From the NCBI RefSeq assembly GCF_004792695.1, contig NZ_SRXU01000001.1, forward strand, positions 682,001 through 746,000: a stretch of 64,000 nucleotides of DNA. The letters run 5' to 3'. Numbering within the stretch: the first letter of the stretch is position 1; each line of letters begins with the position of its first letter. The notes beneath the pieces were generated by a model. It was not told the origin of the DNA, did not search any database, and saw only the letters and a list, made by a program, of their open reading frames with translations. The DNA is from Sphingomonas naasensis (GTDB taxonomy: Bacteria > Pseudomonadota > Alphaproteobacteria > Sphingomonadales > Sphingomonadaceae). Position numbers and translations under genes: made by a program. Shown in pieces: positions 42,343 through 51,998 of the stretch.

Positions 42343-42586
42343 CTCATCGCTCCCCTTGCCGGCACGGGCACCCCGCCCGTCTTAACAAGGTTAACCGATA
42401 TTTAAGCGCGGTGCGAATCACCTCTCGCCTGCCCCGCGATCCGGCATTTGGTTGCAATCCCCGGGTTTTAACTCGGCGAGATGGGCAATGAATGCGGCGA
42501 GTCGCAGGGAATGCGCCCGATGGTCATCCCATATGAAAGGAGAGCTCTGTTATAGCTCGGGGCATAATAGCGGGTAGCAGTACATA

Positions 42587-43300
42587 GTGACGAAGCATCT
42601 CGATACGGCGCAGACGCGCCGCGCGCTGATCAAGTCGGCGCTGGTTATGGCGAGCGGGGCGGTAGTTTCGGCCTGTGCGACGCGTACGATGAACCTGGCG
42701 ATGCCGGCTGCGCCGCTGCCGGTGCCCAGCCCGGTCGCGCCGATTCCGGCCGCGCCGCAAGTCGCCAGGAGCGGTCCGCGCGTCCCCGGCACGATCCGTC
42801 CCGAGCTGTTCAAGCGCGCCGTCGCGGCGCTCGACCGTCATTCGGTCCGCATTCCCTCGCACGATCGCATCGCGATCGCCGATTTCGCCACGCCGTCGTC
42901 GCGGGCGCGCTTCCACATCGTGCATCTCGGCAGCGGCGAAGTGCAGAGCTTCCTCGTCGCGCACGGCGTCGGCTCGGATCCCGAGCATACCGGCCTGCTG
43001 CACAGCTTCTCGAACGCGATCAATTCGGAGGCGACCAGCGAGGGCGCCTTCCTCACCGCCGATTATTATGTCGGCAAGCACGGCGATTCACAGCGCCTGC
43101 TCGGGCTCGACCCGACCAACAACAACGCGTTCGATCGCGCGATCGTGGTCCATTCGGCCTGGTATTCGAACACTGACATGATCGCGAAGCACGGCAAGCT
43201 CGGCCGCAGCCAGGGCTGTTTCGCGGTCGGTGAGAACGAGCTAGCCAAGGTGTTCGAGCGCCTCGGCCCGGGCCGGATGATCTATTCCGCCAAGGTCTGA
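42587..43300 (+). CDS. YkuD_2-type murein L,D-transpeptidase-like lipoprotein
   Basis: A 237-residue protein read from a GTG at 42587. The N-terminus TRRALIKSALVMASGAVVSA C has a twin-arginine-like pair and a lipobox (VSAC), so Tat or Sec export with a lipid anchor is likely. The catalytic domain (about 70-237) matches the L,D-transpeptidase catalytic family YkuD_2: FHIVHLGSGEVQSFLVAHG, EGAFLTADYYVGKHG, VVHSAWYSN and the Cys in LGRSQGCFAVG. No strong ribosome site is visible. The 244-bp gap upstream holds AT-rich promoter-like DNA but no gene. Confidence 0.82.
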   Translation: MTKHLDTAQTRRALIKSALVMASGAVVSACATRTMNLAMPAAPLPVPSPVAPIPAAPQVARSGPRVPGTIRPELFKRAVAALDRHSVRIPSHDRIAIADFATPSSRARFHIVHLGSGEVQSFLVAHGVGSDPEHTGLLHSFSNAINSEATSEGAFLTADYYVGKHGDSQRLLGLDPTNNNAFDRAIVVHSAWYSNTDMIAKHGKLGRSQGCFAVGENELAKVFERLGPGRMIYSAKV

Positions 43301-43305
43301 TCGCC

Positions 43306-43321
43306 GCCCGGCCGGCCGGGC
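43306..43321. terminator. 16-bp G/C palindrome between convergent genes
   Basis: GCCCGGCCGGCCGGGC is a perfect palindrome located in the 21-bp gap between the stop codons of the YkuD_2 gene and the GH105 gene. It could serve as a shared, T-less terminator. Confidence 0.4.
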
Positions 43322-44695
43322 CTAGCGAAAGAGCAGGCTTCCGCGCGGCCCGCCGGGATCCTTGCGCAGCAGTGCGATGATCTCCGCCCCGGCGAGTAAC
43401 ACCGGCCCATAGCCATGCGCCGCGCGAACGTGGCGCGGGCGGAAATAATAGAATGCCGGATCGAACCCCATGCCGGTGCCGACGCAGACATCCTCGACCT
43501 CGCCCGCGGCGTTGACCTTGGTCGTCACGGCGTTCCACGCGAGCACGGCTACCGGCGCATAGGCCCGGCGATCGAGCCAGCCGCGATTGATCGCGCGCGC
43601 AATCGAATAAGCGTAGATCGCGGTGGCCGAGGTCTCGAGATAGCTGTCGGGCCGATCGAGCAACTGGTGCCACAGGCCGGTGCCCGATTGCAGCCGGGCG
43701 AGCCCGGCGGCGTGCGCGCGCAGCAGATCGAGAATCGCCGGCCGACCGGGATGGTCTGCGGGCAGCACCTCGAGCAGCTCGACCGTCGCCATGATCGCCC
43801 AGCCATTGGCGCGGCCCCAGAAGAAGCTCGGATGCGGGTCCATGCCGTCGACCCAGCCGTGTCGATAGAGCCCCGCCTCCTTGACGAACATCCGCCCGGA
43901 GAATTGCAGGATCTGGCGGACGGCGTCGTCGAAATAGCGCCGCTCGCCGGTCAGCGCTCCCATCTGCGCGAGCGCCGGCACGCTCATGTAGAGATCGTCG
44001 AGCCACAGGCTGTTGTGCATCGGCACCTCGCGCGCGAGCGTGCCGTCGGACAGCCGGTATTGGTGGTTCGAGATCCAGTCGAGATAGACGTCGATCTGTC
44101 CGCGCCCCGCGGTGACGATATTGGCGCGCTGCGCCTTGATCAGCGCGGCGGCCATCGCGCCGCTATCGTCGAGCCTGCCGGGCGCGAGCATCTGGCGGAC
44201 CGGGGTCTGCTCGCCGGGGGTCCGTTGCTCGCGATAGCGGTTGGCGAGGTCGACCACGGTGCCCAGCCGGTCCGCGACATAGCGCGTGTAGCGCGCATCG
44301 CCGGTCACGGCGCCGGCAAGCAGCGCGCCCGAATATGTGACGCCCCATTCATAGCTGGTCAGGCGATAGGCCGAGCGCAGGCGCGCGCCGGGTGCGAGCG
44401 GACCGCTGCGCGGCTGTTCCCTGTCGGCGGCGTCGACGAGCGCGGTCGGCGTCTCGCGATCGATATAGCCCAGCACGCGGTCCAGCACTGCCTTGACCTC
44501 CGCCTCCGACGGCCTGCCATAGGGCGCGGGATAGGCAGGCTTGAGCCGCGTGGGAGCGTCGGCGACATCGGTCACCGCGTCGCGGTGCATCCCGCCCGCC
44601 GGCGCCGAAAGTTGCGCCTGCGCACCGGGAATCGCAGCCATAAACAGCGCCAACTTCAATGGCATGGCTGCAATCAGCTTGGCGGTGCGCGGCAT
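43322..44695 (-). CDS. GH105/GH88 unsaturated rhamnogalacturonyl hydrolase-type protein
   Basis: A 457-residue secreted protein (signal peptide MPRTAKLIAAMPLKLALFMA..., cleavage near AQA) with an (alpha/alpha)6-barrel: SYEWGVTYSGALLAGAVTGD, HNSLWLDDLYMSVPALAQMG, YRHGWVDGMDPHPSFFWGRA NGWAIMATVELLEVLP and YLETSATAIYAYSIARAINR. These are the GH105 landmarks, including the catalytic Asp of the WxRGNGW-like loop. It removes 4,5-unsaturated galacturonic acid from rhamnogalacturonan fragments (family knowledge). GGAGGGG precedes the ATG. Confidence 0.85.
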   Translation of the reverse strand: MPRTAKLIAAMPLKLALFMAAIPGAQAQLSAPAGGMHRDAVTDVADAPTRLKPAYPAPYGRPSEAEVKAVLDRVLGYIDRETPTALVDAADREQPRSGPLAPGARLRSAYRLTSYEWGVTYSGALLAGAVTGDARYTRYVADRLGTVVDLANRYREQRTPGEQTPVRQMLAPGRLDDSGAMAAALIKAQRANIVTAGRGQIDVYLDWISNHQYRLSDGTLAREVPMHNSLWLDDLYMSVPALAQMGALTGERRYFDDAVRQILQFSGRMFVKEAGLYRHGWVDGMDPHPSFFWGRANGWAIMATVELLEVLPADHPGRPAILDLLRAHAAGLARLQSGTGLWHQLLDRPDSYLETSATAIYAYSIARAINRGWLDRRAYAPVAVLAWNAVTTKVNAAGEVEDVCVGTGMGFDPAFYYFRPRHVRAAHGYGPVLLAGAEIIALLRKDPGGPRGSLLFR

Positions 44696-44752
44696 GTTCC
44701 CCTCCATTGCTCGCCGGCTCGGGCACCGGTCTTGCCGCGCTGCGCTCAATCT

Positions 44753-44779
44753 ATGGCATGCGGTGCCATATAATGGCAC
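44753..44779. promoter_or_regulatory. interlocking TGGCA/TGCCA palindromes upstream of GH105
   Basis: ATGGCATGCGGTGCCAT (44753-44769) and GTGCCATATAATGGCAC (44763-44779) overlap, giving three half-sites in alternating orientation. They fill the 85-bp gap before the GH105 ATG and end 2 bp from the upstream gene's stop. A strong candidate operator for a sugar-acid regulator. Confidence 0.55.
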
Positions 44780-44780
44780 A

Positions 44781-46802
44781 TCACGTCTTGGCCGCAAGCG
44801 GAAACGACGTGATCCGCAGCTTGGGCGCGGCATAGGGCATCAGCACGATCCGCTCGGGAGGGCCAACAACTTCCGCCTTCGCCGGTGGCGGCGCGGCGGC
44901 ATTGTCCTGTTCGGCCCAGTTGGCGACGCGCCGCCCCTGCGTCACCAGCACCACCGGCGGGCTGCGCCGCGAGAAGGGCACCGGCCCGATCGGTCGCTCG
45001 ACCCGCTCGATCGCCGCGCCCTCGGCAAGCGCGTAGCGCCATTCGCTTTCCGGCAGCACTGCCCAATCGGCGGTGAGCCCGCGATCGCGCAGCTTCTGCC
45101 ATTTCTCCTCGATCGGCAGCGCGAAGACGAGCGGCCCCTGCTCGACGAAGCTCCCCTCGGGCGTGGAGACACGCTGCGGTGGCGCCGTGAAGGCCAGCTC
45201 TATGCGATCGCCGGCACGCCACTCACGCTCGATGCGGGCGAACTGGCCGGGCGTACCTTCAGCCATCGCCTTGCCGTTCACCCGAATGCGCGCGCCCTTT
45301 GCCCAGCCGGGGACGCGCAGCGCGATCGGGAAGCGATGCGGCCGCGCCGGATCGACATGGATCACGATCTGCTCGCGGAACGGATAGCCCGTCTCCTCGC
45401 GCAGCTTCACCGGCACCCCGGCGACCGTGGTCGCCACTTCGCACGGACCATAGATCGTCGCGGCGAGCCCGCCTTCGGCCGAGGCCATCCACAGGTTCGC
45501 GATCAGCTTGGGCCAGCCCTGATGGAAATTGGCGGTGCAGCAGCCGAAATTGGGCTCGAGCCCGAACAGATTGGCCTCGGGGCCGTTGGTCGTCCACGGC
45601 CCCTTTTCGTGCGCGCAGCGGATCTGGTTGGGCTGCTGATCATATTGATGCGCCCACATGTCGTCGCTGAAGGTTGCCTGCAGCGCGTTATAGGCGATGC
45701 GCTCGATCCGGTCGCCGAGCGCGCCGTCGCCGGTGATCGCCAGCGCCAGCTCGAGCGAGTACATCGCCTCGACGATCGCGCACAGCTCGACGCCCTGGCT
45801 CGGGCTGCGCCCGGCGAGATGCTCGTCGGCGGAATAGATGCCGATCGGCAGGCCGTGATAGCGGTCGAGAATCGCCAGCTGGGTGTGGATCGCCTCGCGG
45901 TCCTCCGCGCTGCCCGAAACCACCGCCCATACCGGCGATGCCTTCAGCGCCTGCGCATTGTTGACGCCGTGCAGCGACTGCGCATGGTCCGCCAGCCCAT
46001 TGGCGGTGCCTTCCGCGCCGGTCTTGTCGAGGCCGACCTCCGTTTTGACGGTCTTGGCCCGATAAGGATAGTTCGGCCCGAACAGTCCCTGCCAATCATA
46101 GCCCTGTTGCTTGAGCAGCCTGGCCAGCTCGAGCAGCCTTGCATCGCCGGTGCGGTTGTAGAGCCAGATCACCGACACGACCTCGTCCTGCCAGCGCGAC
46201 CGGCCCCAGTCGCGCAGTGGTCGGCCGGACATTTCCGCCAGCTGGTGATGGAAATAGTTGGTCATCACCGGGATGACGCGCTTGTCGCCGGTCAGCTCGT
46301 GATATTGGGTGAGGACCTTGAGCATCACCATGCGCGGCCACCAATCGTCGTTGCTGCGCGGGCCGATCATGCCGTTGGGCGCCGGATTATCGAGCGTCCA
46401 GTCGATGAACTTCTGCGCCTTGGCCTTGAGCGGCGCGGAATCGAGCATCCAGGCGAGCGGCACCAGTCCGTCGAGGAAATAGGGACCGCGCTCCCAGCTC
46501 TCGCCCTTGCCGCCCAGCCAGCCGCTGTCGGGGCCGAGATCGGGCCAGGTCTCGTCGATCCGCCCGCCCATGCCCGCGGCCTGGATCTCGAGCTGGCGGC
46601 GCAGCCACCCCGCCGGCCGGATCGCGCCGACGGGCAGCGCATAGAATGGCTGCGGTGCCAGCGGCGCGCGATTGACCCCCGGCGCGGGCGCATATGCCGG
46701 TGTTGCCGGCCTCGCAGCAGCGACCGGCGCGAGGGCGAGCACGCTGCCGAGCGCGGTGCTCCCGGCGAGGAAATGTCTACGATCGGCCCGATAGCTGCGC
46801 AT
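44781..46802 (-). CDS. GH127-type beta-L-arabinofuranosidase (DUF1680)
   Basis: A 673-residue exported enzyme with a twin-arginine signal (YRADRRHFLAGSTALGSVLA). The (alpha/alpha)6 domain carries the GH127 zinc-cysteine site: Glu and Cys in QGVELCAIVEAMYSLELAL and the Cys pair in EPNFGCCTANFHQGWPK. C-terminal beta-sandwich domains follow. Related families GH137-GH146 share the fold, so the exact arabinoside is uncertain. The start at 46802 has GGAGAGG upstream. It shares its strand with GH105 and belongs to the pectin/arabinan programme. Confidence 0.82.
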   Translation of the reverse strand: MRSYRADRRHFLAGSTALGSVLALAPVAAARPATPAYAPAPGVNRAPLAPQPFYALPVGAIRPAGWLRRQLEIQAAGMGGRIDETWPDLGPDSGWLGGKGESWERGPYFLDGLVPLAWMLDSAPLKAKAQKFIDWTLDNPAPNGMIGPRSNDDWWPRMVMLKVLTQYHELTGDKRVIPVMTNYFHHQLAEMSGRPLRDWGRSRWQDEVVSVIWLYNRTGDARLLELARLLKQQGYDWQGLFGPNYPYRAKTVKTEVGLDKTGAEGTANGLADHAQSLHGVNNAQALKASPVWAVVSGSAEDREAIHTQLAILDRYHGLPIGIYSADEHLAGRSPSQGVELCAIVEAMYSLELALAITGDGALGDRIERIAYNALQATFSDDMWAHQYDQQPNQIRCAHEKGPWTTNGPEANLFGLEPNFGCCTANFHQGWPKLIANLWMASAEGGLAATIYGPCEVATTVAGVPVKLREETGYPFREQIVIHVDPARPHRFPIALRVPGWAKGARIRVNGKAMAEGTPGQFARIEREWRAGDRIELAFTAPPQRVSTPEGSFVEQGPLVFALPIEEKWQKLRDRGLTADWAVLPESEWRYALAEGAAIERVERPIGPVPFSRRSPPVVLVTQGRRVANWAEQDNAAAPPPAKAEVVGPPERIVLMPYAAPKLRITSFPLAAKT

Positions 46803-46915
46803 GCCTGCCTCTCCATCTAGCTGCGCCCGCGCTGCGTTGTTCGCGTCGTCGGGCACGATTTGCCGTCATTACGGTCGCCGACCCGGTTACTGCTTCGCCC
46901 AAAGACAAGCAATTT

Positions 46916-46928
46916 AGATTATCAATCT
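46916..46928. promoter_or_regulatory. AGATT/AATCT palindrome upstream of GH127
   Basis: AGATTATCAATCT sits 114 bp before the GH127 start in an AT-rich patch of the 325-bp gap to nadE. It may be a promoter-region operator. Nothing else coding is visible between 46803 and 47127. Confidence 0.35.
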
Positions 46929-47127
46929 GATCACAGATGCCGCGCAACCATCGCTGCCGTGCCGGGTTGGCATCGGCCCCTGCCACGGACTAGGACCATT
47001 GCATGATCGAAACGCTTTCGCCGGTCCTTCCCGATGCGGTCGACGCCGCAGCCCCATATGCCGGCCGCGCGCCAGCGCGGATCGCATGCCTGCGGGTCGC
47101 CCCGAACATGCTATCGGGGAGGGTGTG

Positions 47128-49179
47128 ATGGCGAAGTCCCACTCCTTTTTCTCGCTCCACCGCCAAGGGATGATCCGCGCGGGCGTGTGCACGCCTTCGG
47201 TGACGGTCGGTGATCCTGGGGCGAATGCGGCATCGGCGATCGCGCTGGCGCAGCAAGGCGATGCCGAGGGCGCCGATTTGCTCGTCTTCCCCGAGCTCAA
47301 CGTCACCACCTATGCGATCGACGACCTGCATCTGCAGGACGCGATCCTCGACGCGACCGAGGCGGGCATCGCCGCGATCGTCGAGGCGAGCGCGAAGCTC
47401 AAGCCGGTGCTGCTGGTCGGCGCGGCGCTGCGCCGCAACGGCCGGCTCTACAATTGCGCGCTGGCGATCGCGCGCGGACGCATCCTCGGCGTCGTGCCCA
47501 AGCAGTTCCTGCCCAATTACCGCGAATATTATGAGAAGCGCTGGTTCGCCTCGGGGCTCGGCCTCGCCGGGCTCGAGATCACCGTGGCCGGGCAGACCGT
47601 GCCGTTCGGCGCCGATCTGATCTTCGCCGCCTCCGATCTCGAGGACTTCGTCCTCCATATCGAGATCTGCGAGGATTATTGGTCCCCCACCCCGCCCTCG
47701 ACCGACGGGGCGCTCGCCGGCGCGCTGGTGCTGTGCAACCTTTCCGCCTCGAACATCGTGATCGGCAAGGGCCGCGAGCGCGAGCTGCTCTGCGCCTCGC
47801 AATCCGCGCGTGCGATCGCCGCCTATCTCTATTCGGCCTCGGGCCCGGGGGAGAGCACGACCGATCTCGCCTGGGACGGCCAGGGATTGATCTACGAGTT
47901 CGGCGAGTTGCTCGCGCGCTCCGAGCGCTTCGAGCTCACCACCGAGATCGTCTATGCCGATCTCGATCTGGAACGGCTGCGCCTCGAACGAATGCGCAAC
48001 GGCACCTTCAACGACAGCGCCCGCTATGCCAACCATCCCGAGATGCGCTTCCGCCGTATCGGCTTCGCCCATCAGCCCGACATGGCCGATCGCGGGCTGG
48101 TGCGCCGGCTGCGGCGCTTCCCCTTCGTGCCCAACACCCCGTCGCGGCTCGAGGAGGATTGCTACGAGGCCTTCAACATCCAGGTCGAGGGGCTGCGCAA
48201 GCGGCTCGACGCTACCGGCAGCAAGCATCTCGTCATCGGCGTTTCGGGCGGGCTCGATTCGACTCATGCGCTGATCGTGGCGTGCAAGGCGATGGATCGG
48301 CTGGGGCGGCCGCGCTCGGAGATACTCGGCTTCACCATGCCCGGCTTCGCCACCGGCGAGGCGACCAAAGCCAACGCCTGGGCGCTGATGCGCGCGCTCG
48401 GCGTCTCCGGCGCGGAGATCGACATCCGGCCGTCCGCGCGCCAGATGCTCGCCGATCTCGGCCACCCCTTCGCGGAGGGCGAGCCGGTCTATGACGTGAC
48501 CTTCGAGAACGTCCAGGCGGGGCTGCGTACCGATTATCTGTTCCGATTGGCCAATCAACGCGAGGGCTTCGTCGTCGGCACCGGCGACTTGTCGGAGCTC
48601 GCTCTCGGCTGGTGCACCTATGGCGTCGGCGATCAGATGAGCCATTACGGCGTCAATGCCGGCGTGCCCAAGACGCTGATCCAGTATCTCATCCGCTGGG
48701 CGGTGCAGACCGGCCAGTTCACCGGCGACGCCGCTACCACGCTGGACTCGATCCTGAACACCGAGATCTCGCCCGAGCTCGTCCCCGCCGACGCCGAGGG
48801 GAAGATGCAAAGCACGCAGGACCGGATCGGCCCGTACGAGCTCCACGATTTCTTCCTCCACTATGTCGTGCGTTACGGCCTGCGCCCGTCGAAGATCGCC
48901 TTTCTCGCCTGGCACGCGTGGCGCGATCGCGAGGCGGGGTCGTGGCCGATCGATTTCCCCGAGAGCGGCCGCAACGAATATGACCTCGCGACGATCGCGA
49001 AGTGGCTGGAGACCTTCCTGTTCCGCTTCTTCCAGACCAGCCAGTTCAAGCGCTCGGCGCTGCCCAACGGCCCCAAGGTCTCGGCCGGTGGAGCGCTCAG
49101 CCCACGCGGCGACTGGCGCGCGCCGTCGGACAGCGTGGCGACGACATGGATCGAGGAGCTGCGCCGCGCGCTGCCCTAA
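47128..49179 (+). CDS. nadE: glutamine-dependent NAD+ synthase
   Basis: A 683-residue two-domain enzyme for the last step of NAD synthesis. The N-terminal nitrilase-like glutaminase has its Glu (LLVFPELNVTTY), Lys (VVPKQFLPNYREYY) and Cys (HIEICEDYW). The C-terminal synthetase has the ATP loop GVSGGLDSTHALIV and the KAMDRLGR and LSELALGWCTYGVGDQMSHY segments. Length is as expected for the long eukaryote-like/alphaproteobacterial form. GGGGAGGG precedes the ATG. Its stop overlaps the stop of the opposite kinase gene. Confidence 0.94.
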   Translation: MAKSHSFFSLHRQGMIRAGVCTPSVTVGDPGANAASAIALAQQGDAEGADLLVFPELNVTTYAIDDLHLQDAILDATEAGIAAIVEASAKLKPVLLVGAALRRNGRLYNCALAIARGRILGVVPKQFLPNYREYYEKRWFASGLGLAGLEITVAGQTVPFGADLIFAASDLEDFVLHIEICEDYWSPTPPSTDGALAGALVLCNLSASNIVIGKGRERELLCASQSARAIAAYLYSASGPGESTTDLAWDGQGLIYEFGELLARSERFELTTEIVYADLDLERLRLERMRNGTFNDSARYANHPEMRFRRIGFAHQPDMADRGLVRRLRRFPFVPNTPSRLEEDCYEAFNIQVEGLRKRLDATGSKHLVIGVSGGLDSTHALIVACKAMDRLGRPRSEILGFTMPGFATGEATKANAWALMRALGVSGAEIDIRPSARQMLADLGHPFAEGEPVYDVTFENVQAGLRTDYLFRLANQREGFVVGTGDLSELALGWCTYGVGDQMSHYGVNAGVPKTLIQYLIRWAVQTGQFTGDAATTLDSILNTEISPELVPADAEGKMQSTQDRIGPYELHDFFLHYVVRYGLRPSKIAFLAWHAWRDREAGSWPIDFPESGRNEYDLATIAKWLETFLFRFFQTSQFKRSALPNGPKVSAGGALSPRGDWRAPSDSVATTWIEELRRALP

Positions 49180-50780
49180 CGGTGGAGCAGCCCCGCGACC
49201 TTGCGCAGCAATTCCTGCGCCTCGAAGGGCTTCCACAGCACCGCGACCTGCGGACCGGTCACGGCATCGAGCTTGCCCGATTCGGCGAAGCCGGTGACCA
49301 GCACCACCGGCATCTCGGGAAATTCGTCGCGCATCTGGCGCACGACATCGGCGCCATTCATCCCGGGCATGGCGAAATCGACGACGAGCAGATCGGGCCG
49401 CAATTCGCGCACCAGCGCCATCCCTGCGCCGCCTTCGGCGGCCTCCTCGACGATCGCGCCCGCCGCGGTCAGCGTGTCGCGCAGCGATCCACGAACCTGC
49501 GCGTCGTCGTCGACGAGCGCGATCCGGCAACCTGACAGATTGACGCGCGCATCCGAGCGCGCGTCGTCACCCACCACACGCCGGGGCTGGGCGGTCGCGA
49601 CGCGCAGATACAGCGTGATCGCGCTACCCTTGCCTTCCTCGCTTTCGATCGCGAGCGATCCGCCCGACTGACGCATCACCCCCATCGCCATGGCGAGGCC
49701 CATGCCGGTGCCCTTGCCCGGGCCTTTGGTGGTGAAGAACGCATCCGCCGCGCGCCCACGCACCTCCTCCGACATGCCGGTTCCGGTATCCGCCATCGTC
49801 AGCGCGACATAATCGCCCGTCGGAAGCCCGGCAGCATCGATCGGGCCGCTGCAGCGCGCGGCCGACACGGTCAGCGTGCCACCCTCTGGCATCGCATCGC
49901 GCGCGTTGAAGGCGAGATTGAGCAACGCGAGCTCGAGCTGGAGCGGGTCGACCTCGACGTTGAGCCCCGGATCGATCCGCTCGATGCGCACTTGCCCAAG
50001 CGGCGCCACCGCGCGTTCGAGCAGATCCTTGACCCCGCCGACCAGCTCGGCCAGCCGGACCGAATTGAGATCGACGCGCTGCTTGCTCGAGAAAGCGAGC
50101 AACTGGCCGGTGAGCGCGCGACCGCGCTCGACCGCGCTGAGCGCGTTCGCGCTCCAGGCGATCACCCGATCCAGATCATCGGGCTTGCGCGCGATCAGCT
50201 CGAGATTGCCCGCGACAGCCTGAAGCAGGTTGTTGAAGTCATGGGCGATACCGCCGGTGAGCTGCCCGATCGCTTCGAGCTTTTGCGATTGCAGCAGCGC
50301 CGCCTCGAGCTCGCGCCGTTCCGCGACATGCGTTCGAAGCTCTTCGATCGCGGCGTCGCGCTCCGCGATCAGCGCCTCCAGCTCGGTGTTGGCGGCGGTC
50401 AGCTGCGCGCGAGACGGCATCGATATCACCTTGGACAGGAGTGGCCAGAGCGCCGCCGCAGTCGCAATCGATGCGGCTGCGGTCAAGGCTTTCAAAGCGG
50501 CTTCGATGCCGTAAATCGGATACCAGAGCGTGACGATGGCGAACACATGGAGCAGTCCGCCGGCGAAGAGGAACGCGGCGAAGCAGCGGAACATCCAGCC
50601 AAAGGCGAAATCGCGGCGGCGCCGGATCAGTGTCGCCAGCGCCGCGGCGATCGAGAAATAGGCCAGCGCGAGGATCGCATCGCCCGCGACATGGGCCCAG
50701 AGCAGATCCGCCCGCCAGGCCATGGATGCCCCATGCGGCGCATAGCTGCCATGCGACAACGCGGCCGTGAGGCTCAGCAT
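49176..50780 (-). CDS. hybrid histidine kinase with ethylene-receptor-like membrane domain
   Basis: A 534-residue protein. The N-terminus has three helices (about 25-115) that follow plant ETR1: DAILALAYFSI, WMFRCFAAFLFAGGLLHVFA and KALTAAASIATAAALWPLL. In ETR1 copper sits on Cys65 and His69; here the His is kept (LLH) but the Cys is Gly. A coiled coil, an HWE/NtrB-like kinase (LEAIGQLTGGIAHDFNNLLQ, LLNLAFNARDAMP, MADTGTGM, GTGMGLAMAMG) and a C-terminal receiver (IALVDDDAQ, Asp in LLVVDFAMPGM, Lys in LWKPFE) follow. It likely senses a ligand or redox cue at the membrane. Confidence 0.85.
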   Translation of the reverse strand: MLSLTAALSHGSYAPHGASMAWRADLLWAHVAGDAILALAYFSIAAALATLIRRRRDFAFGWMFRCFAAFLFAGGLLHVFAIVTLWYPIYGIEAALKALTAAASIATAAALWPLLSKVISMPSRAQLTAANTELEALIAERDAAIEELRTHVAERRELEAALLQSQKLEAIGQLTGGIAHDFNNLLQAVAGNLELIARKPDDLDRVIAWSANALSAVERGRALTGQLLAFSSKQRVDLNSVRLAELVGGVKDLLERAVAPLGQVRIERIDPGLNVEVDPLQLELALLNLAFNARDAMPEGGTLTVSAARCSGPIDAAGLPTGDYVALTMADTGTGMSEEVRGRAADAFFTTKGPGKGTGMGLAMAMGVMRQSGGSLAIESEEGKGSAITLYLRVATAQPRRVVGDDARSDARVNLSGCRIALVDDDAQVRGSLRDTLTAAGAIVEEAAEGGAGMALVRELRPDLLVVDFAMPGMNGADVVRQMRDEFPEMPVVLVTGFAESGKLDAVTGPQVAVLWKPFEAQELLRKVAGLLHR

Positions 50781-50875
50781 GCAAGATCCCTAGTCTACGG
50801 CCGGGGCCGCGGAAATAACCTCGTATAATCCTGTTGCTACGCGCTCCCACCTAAGGGAAATGCCCGAGTTCGAAC

Positions 50876-51904
50876 CTATTGGAACGGTAAGGATCGGCCC
50901 TCTGCGGCGCTTTGCCGCGCCAGTTCGACGATCCGCAGCACCGCGAGCGCGTCTTCCGGCGAGACCGGCGGCGGCGCGCGATCGGCGATGGCGTGCGCGA
51001 TCCCCGCATAGAAGCGGCGATAGTCCCCGGTTTCGGACGGGACGATCTGCGAGGCACCGTCTCCGCCGATCAGCGCCCCGTGCTGAGTCGCCTCCTCGAC
51101 GCCGAGGCCGGGCGCATCCGCGCGGGCGCCGGCCCGCAACTGCGCTTCCTGCGGATCGAGCCCATATTTGACGAAGCTGCCGCGCGTGCCGTGCACCGCG
51201 AACCGCGCCCGCGGCGCCGGAACGATCGCGGCCGAAGACAGCACCGCGCGCATCCGCCCATAGTGAAGCGTGATTTCGAAATAATCGTCGACCCGCGACC
51301 CCGCACGCTGCGCGATGATGTCGGCGGTCAGCGTCTGCGGTGGTCCGAACAGGGCGAGCGCCTGATCGATGAGATGCGGGCCGAGATCGATCAGCACGCC
51401 GCCGCCCGGCCCGGCAATTTCGTGCCAGCTGTCGCGCAGCGCCGGGCGAAAGCGATCCCAACGCGCCTCATAGAGCGCGACCTCGCCGACTGCCCTGTCA
51501 TCGAGCAGCTTTCGCACCGTCAGGAAGTCGCTGTCCCAACGCCGGTTGTGGAACACGCTGAGCACGGTGCCCTGCGCCTCGGCGAGCGTGACGAGCGCTT
51601 CGGCCTCGGCGACGCTGTTGGCGAAGGGCTTGTCGATCACGACGTGCTTGCCGGCCTCCAGCGCAGCATGGGCCAGCGGGAAATGGGTGTCATTGGGGGT
51701 CGAGACCACCACCAGCTCGATTTGCGGATCGACGAAGAGCGCCGCAGCTTCGGACACGACTTTCGTCTGGGGATACCGCGCGCGGACCGCGTCGGCGCGC
51801 GAGGTGACGATCGCCGTCAGCGCGAGCTCGGGTACGGCATCGATCAACGGCGCATGGAACGCGCACCCGCCGAGGCCATAGCCGATCAGCCCGGTACGGA
51901 TCAT
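50876..51904 (-). CDS. Gfo/Idh/MocA-family oxidoreductase (cytosolic)
   Basis: A 342-residue NAD(P)-dependent dehydrogenase without a signal peptide. Rossmann start TGLIGYGLGGCAFHAPLI, then VVVSTPNDTHFPLAHAALEA, the signature EAGKHVVIDKPFANS (catalytic Lys of the DKP motif) and the C-terminal domain with GGGVLIDLGPHLIDQALALF. It resembles YhhX/IolW-type sugar or inositol dehydrogenases. It stands 94 bp upstream of, and on the same strand as, the two exported family members, so a role in sugar-acid catabolism is likely. Confidence 0.87.
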   Translation of the reverse strand: MIRTGLIGYGLGGCAFHAPLIDAVPELALTAIVTSRADAVRARYPQTKVVSEAAALFVDPQIELVVVSTPNDTHFPLAHAALEAGKHVVIDKPFANSVAEAEALVTLAEAQGTVLSVFHNRRWDSDFLTVRKLLDDRAVGEVALYEARWDRFRPALRDSWHEIAGPGGGVLIDLGPHLIDQALALFGPPQTLTADIIAQRAGSRVDDYFEITLHYGRMRAVLSSAAIVPAPRARFAVHGTRGSFVKYGLDPQEAQLRAGARADAPGLGVEEATQHGALIGGDGASQIVPSETGDYRRFYAGIAHAIADRAPPPVSPEDALAVLRIVELARQSAAEGRSLPFQ

Positions 51905-51998
51905 GCGCGCCTCCTCTTTGACGGTGCAGCCGCCCCTCTAGGATCGGCGCCACTATTTTCCAATCCGGACGCCGACCGATTGTGGCGCGCGACGACCC

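Noticed and set aside
46990..49530. 846-codon minus-strand frame opposite nadE
   Set aside because: Lies wholly over nadE and the kinase 3' end, with no recognisable domain; typical high-GC antisense frame.
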